Assembly: GCA_027064745.1 (NCBI GenBank)
Contig: JAMOPD010000170.1
Span: 1 to 13,633 of the forward strand
Length of the DNA: 13,633 nt
Source of the DNA: Thermococcaceae archaeon
Lineage (GTDB): Archaea; Methanobacteriota_B; Thermococci; Thermococcales; Thermococcaceae
Direction: 5' to 3'
Shown here: piece after piece, positions 12,602-13,633 of the stretch
Layout: the number at the start of each line of letters is the position of its first letter
Position numbering within the stretch: the stretch's first letter is position 1
Made by a program: the position numbers and the translations under genes
The notes under the pieces: generated by a model
Seen by the model: only the letters and a program-made list of their open reading frames with translations
Databases searched by the model: none
Told to the model about the DNA's origin: nothing

Positions 12602-13633
12602 ATGTTCATGAACGCACTCGAATATCTTGAAAAAAGACTCGAAAAAGAACAGTTTGAAAAGATTAAAGCAATAGATAACCCAGAACTCCATGAGTTTCTG
12701 GCAAAATATATTGAGCTTTTAAATCCTGACCGGGTTTTTGTATGTACCGACAGTGAAGAGGATGAGTTTTACGTTAGATGGAAAGCCCTATATTATGGGG
12801 AAGAGAAAATCCTTGAAACTCCAGGGCACACTGTGCACTACGACAACTACTATGACCAAGCAAGGGACAAAGCAAACACCAAGCTCTTAATTCCGGGAGG
12901 AAAAAAACTGCCATTTCTGAACACGCTTGATAGAGATGAGGGGTTGAAGGAAATACATGAGCTCATGAAAGGTGTAATGAAGGGAAAAGAGCTGTTCGTG
13001 TGCTTTTTTGTCCTCGGTCCAAAAGAGTCTGTTTTTACGATCCCAGCAGTCCAACTAACGGATTCTGCTTATGTGGCTCACTCTGAATTCATCCTCTATA
13101 GAAAAGGTTATGAAGAGTTCAAACGCCTTGGAAGGCAGGCGAGATTCCTCAAATTCGTGCACAGTGAGGGCGAGCTTGATGAAAGAAAAACGAGCAAAAA
13201 CCTTGACAAAAGGAGGATTTACATAGATCTGGAGGACGAAACCGTATATTCCGTTAACACCCAGTACGGCGGCAACACGATAGGCCTTAAGAAGCTTGCC
13301 TTCAGGCTCACCATTCAGCGCGCTGTCAGAGAAGGATGGCTGAGCGAACATATGTTTCTCATGCGCGTGAACGGACCGAACGACAGGAAAACTTACTTCA
13401 CAGGAGCTTATCCAAGCATGTGTGGCAAGACATCAACAGCAATGATACCATGGGAAAACATTGTCGGCGACGATCTGACGTTCATAGTTCCCATGAAAGG
13501 CGAGGCGAGGGGTACAAACGTTGAGAAGGGCGTCTTTGGTATTATCCAAGGTGTAAACCCAGAGGACGACCCGATAATATGGAAGGTGCTGCATTCCCAG
13601 CATGAGATAATTTTCTCAAACGTACTTATCAAG
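12602..13633 (+). CDS. pckG: phosphoenolpyruvate carboxykinase (GTP), N-terminal part, cut by the window end
   Basis: The first 344 codons of GTP-dependent PEPCK, which runs on past the window edge (full archaeal forms are about 620 residues). It interconverts oxaloacetate + GTP and PEP + GDP + CO2, the entry to gluconeogenesis or an anaplerotic step, in the cytoplasm. Visible: YGGNTIGLKK (222-231), the oxaloacetate/PEP site region; FTGAYPSMCGKTSTAM (266-281), the P-loop with the hyper-reactive Cys (C274) and K276; VGDDLTF (288-294) with the metal-binding Asp pair. There is no stop or frameshift in the visible part. The start is ambiguous: ATG 12602 has AGGAGG five nt upstream, while ATG 12608 (MNALEYLEKRL) is eleven nt away; both fit the predicted leader. 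I kept the upstream one. Confidence 0.95.
   Translation, partial: MFMNALEYLEKRLEKEQFEKIKAIDNPELHEFLAKYIELLNPDRVFVCTDSEEDEFYVRWKALYYGEEKILETPGHTVHYDNYYDQARDKANTKLLIPGGKKLPFLNTLDRDEGLKEIHELMKGVMKGKELFVCFFVLGPKESVFTIPAVQLTDSAYVAHSEFILYRKGYEEFKRLGRQARFLKFVHSEGELDERKTSKNLDKRRIYIDLEDETVYSVNTQYGGNTIGLKKLAFRLTIQRAVREGWLSEHMFLMRVNGPNDRKTYFTGAYPSMCGKTSTAMIPWENIVGDDLTFIVPMKGEARGTNVEKGVFGIIQGVNPEDDPIIWKVLHSQHEIIFSNVLIK

Noticed and set aside
1..13633. CRISPR arrays, tRNA, rRNA or transposase genes
   Set aside because: No regularly spaced repeats, cloverleaf sequences, conserved rRNA blocks or transposase motifs were seen on either strand.

Overview
The window reads as a hyperthermophilic archaeon of the order Thermococcales (Thermococcus, Pyrococcus or Palaeococcus type). 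The evidence is archaeal core promoters (purine-rich BRE followed by an A/T-rich TATA box about 25 nt before the start), GGAGGTGA-type ribosome binding sites, a GTP-type PEP carboxykinase with the archaeal P-loop variant, an archaeal-type thymidylate kinase, and two archaeal C/D box guide RNA genes. By eye the DNA is moderately AT-rich, which suggests a low-GC member. I cannot name the species.

Layout, left to right. 51-1298 (-): membrane-anchored family 2 glycosyltransferase. It is divergent from 1413-2126 (+), a PrsW-type intramembrane protease, which is followed by a 71-residue helical protein. 2403-3026 has no intact gene but carries a promoter and the decayed remains of one. 3027-4522 (-): two tandem, diverged glycerophosphodiester phosphodiesterase (GDPD) genes. 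4591-4662: a short inverted-repeat-bounded element, followed by a wrecked MFS transporter gene (4692-5155) and an intact MFS sugar-type transporter (5241-6506) whose stop overlaps the start of an alpha/beta hydrolase (6503-7372). 7382-9498 (-): a two-gene ABC-2 exporter (permease and ATPase) behind a promoter with a 19-bp palindrome. 9590-9755: two back-to-back C/D box sRNA genes on opposite strands with an A/T-rich box midway between them. 9812-10432 (-): tmk. 10586-12389 (-): an NDP-sugar pyrophosphorylase followed, with coupled translation, by a shortened phosphohexomutase-like protein lacking the catalytic loop. 12471-12546: a second, inverted copy of the short element. 12602 to the window end (+): the first 344 codons of pckG.

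The genes are mostly small independent units: surface glycan or sugar-nucleotide work (GT2, pyrophosphorylase plus pseudo-mutase), uptake and hydrolysis of an unknown substrate (MFS plus hydrolase), export (ABC-2), phosphodiester turnover (GDPDs), and core metabolism (tmk, pckG). The most notable signals are the divergent sRNA pair, the catalytically dead mutase-like partner of the pyrophosphorylase, the two copies of the short element lying in the same orientation relative to neighbouring promoters, and the palindrome at the exporter promoter. No CRISPR array, tRNA, rRNA, transposase or prophage gene was seen.
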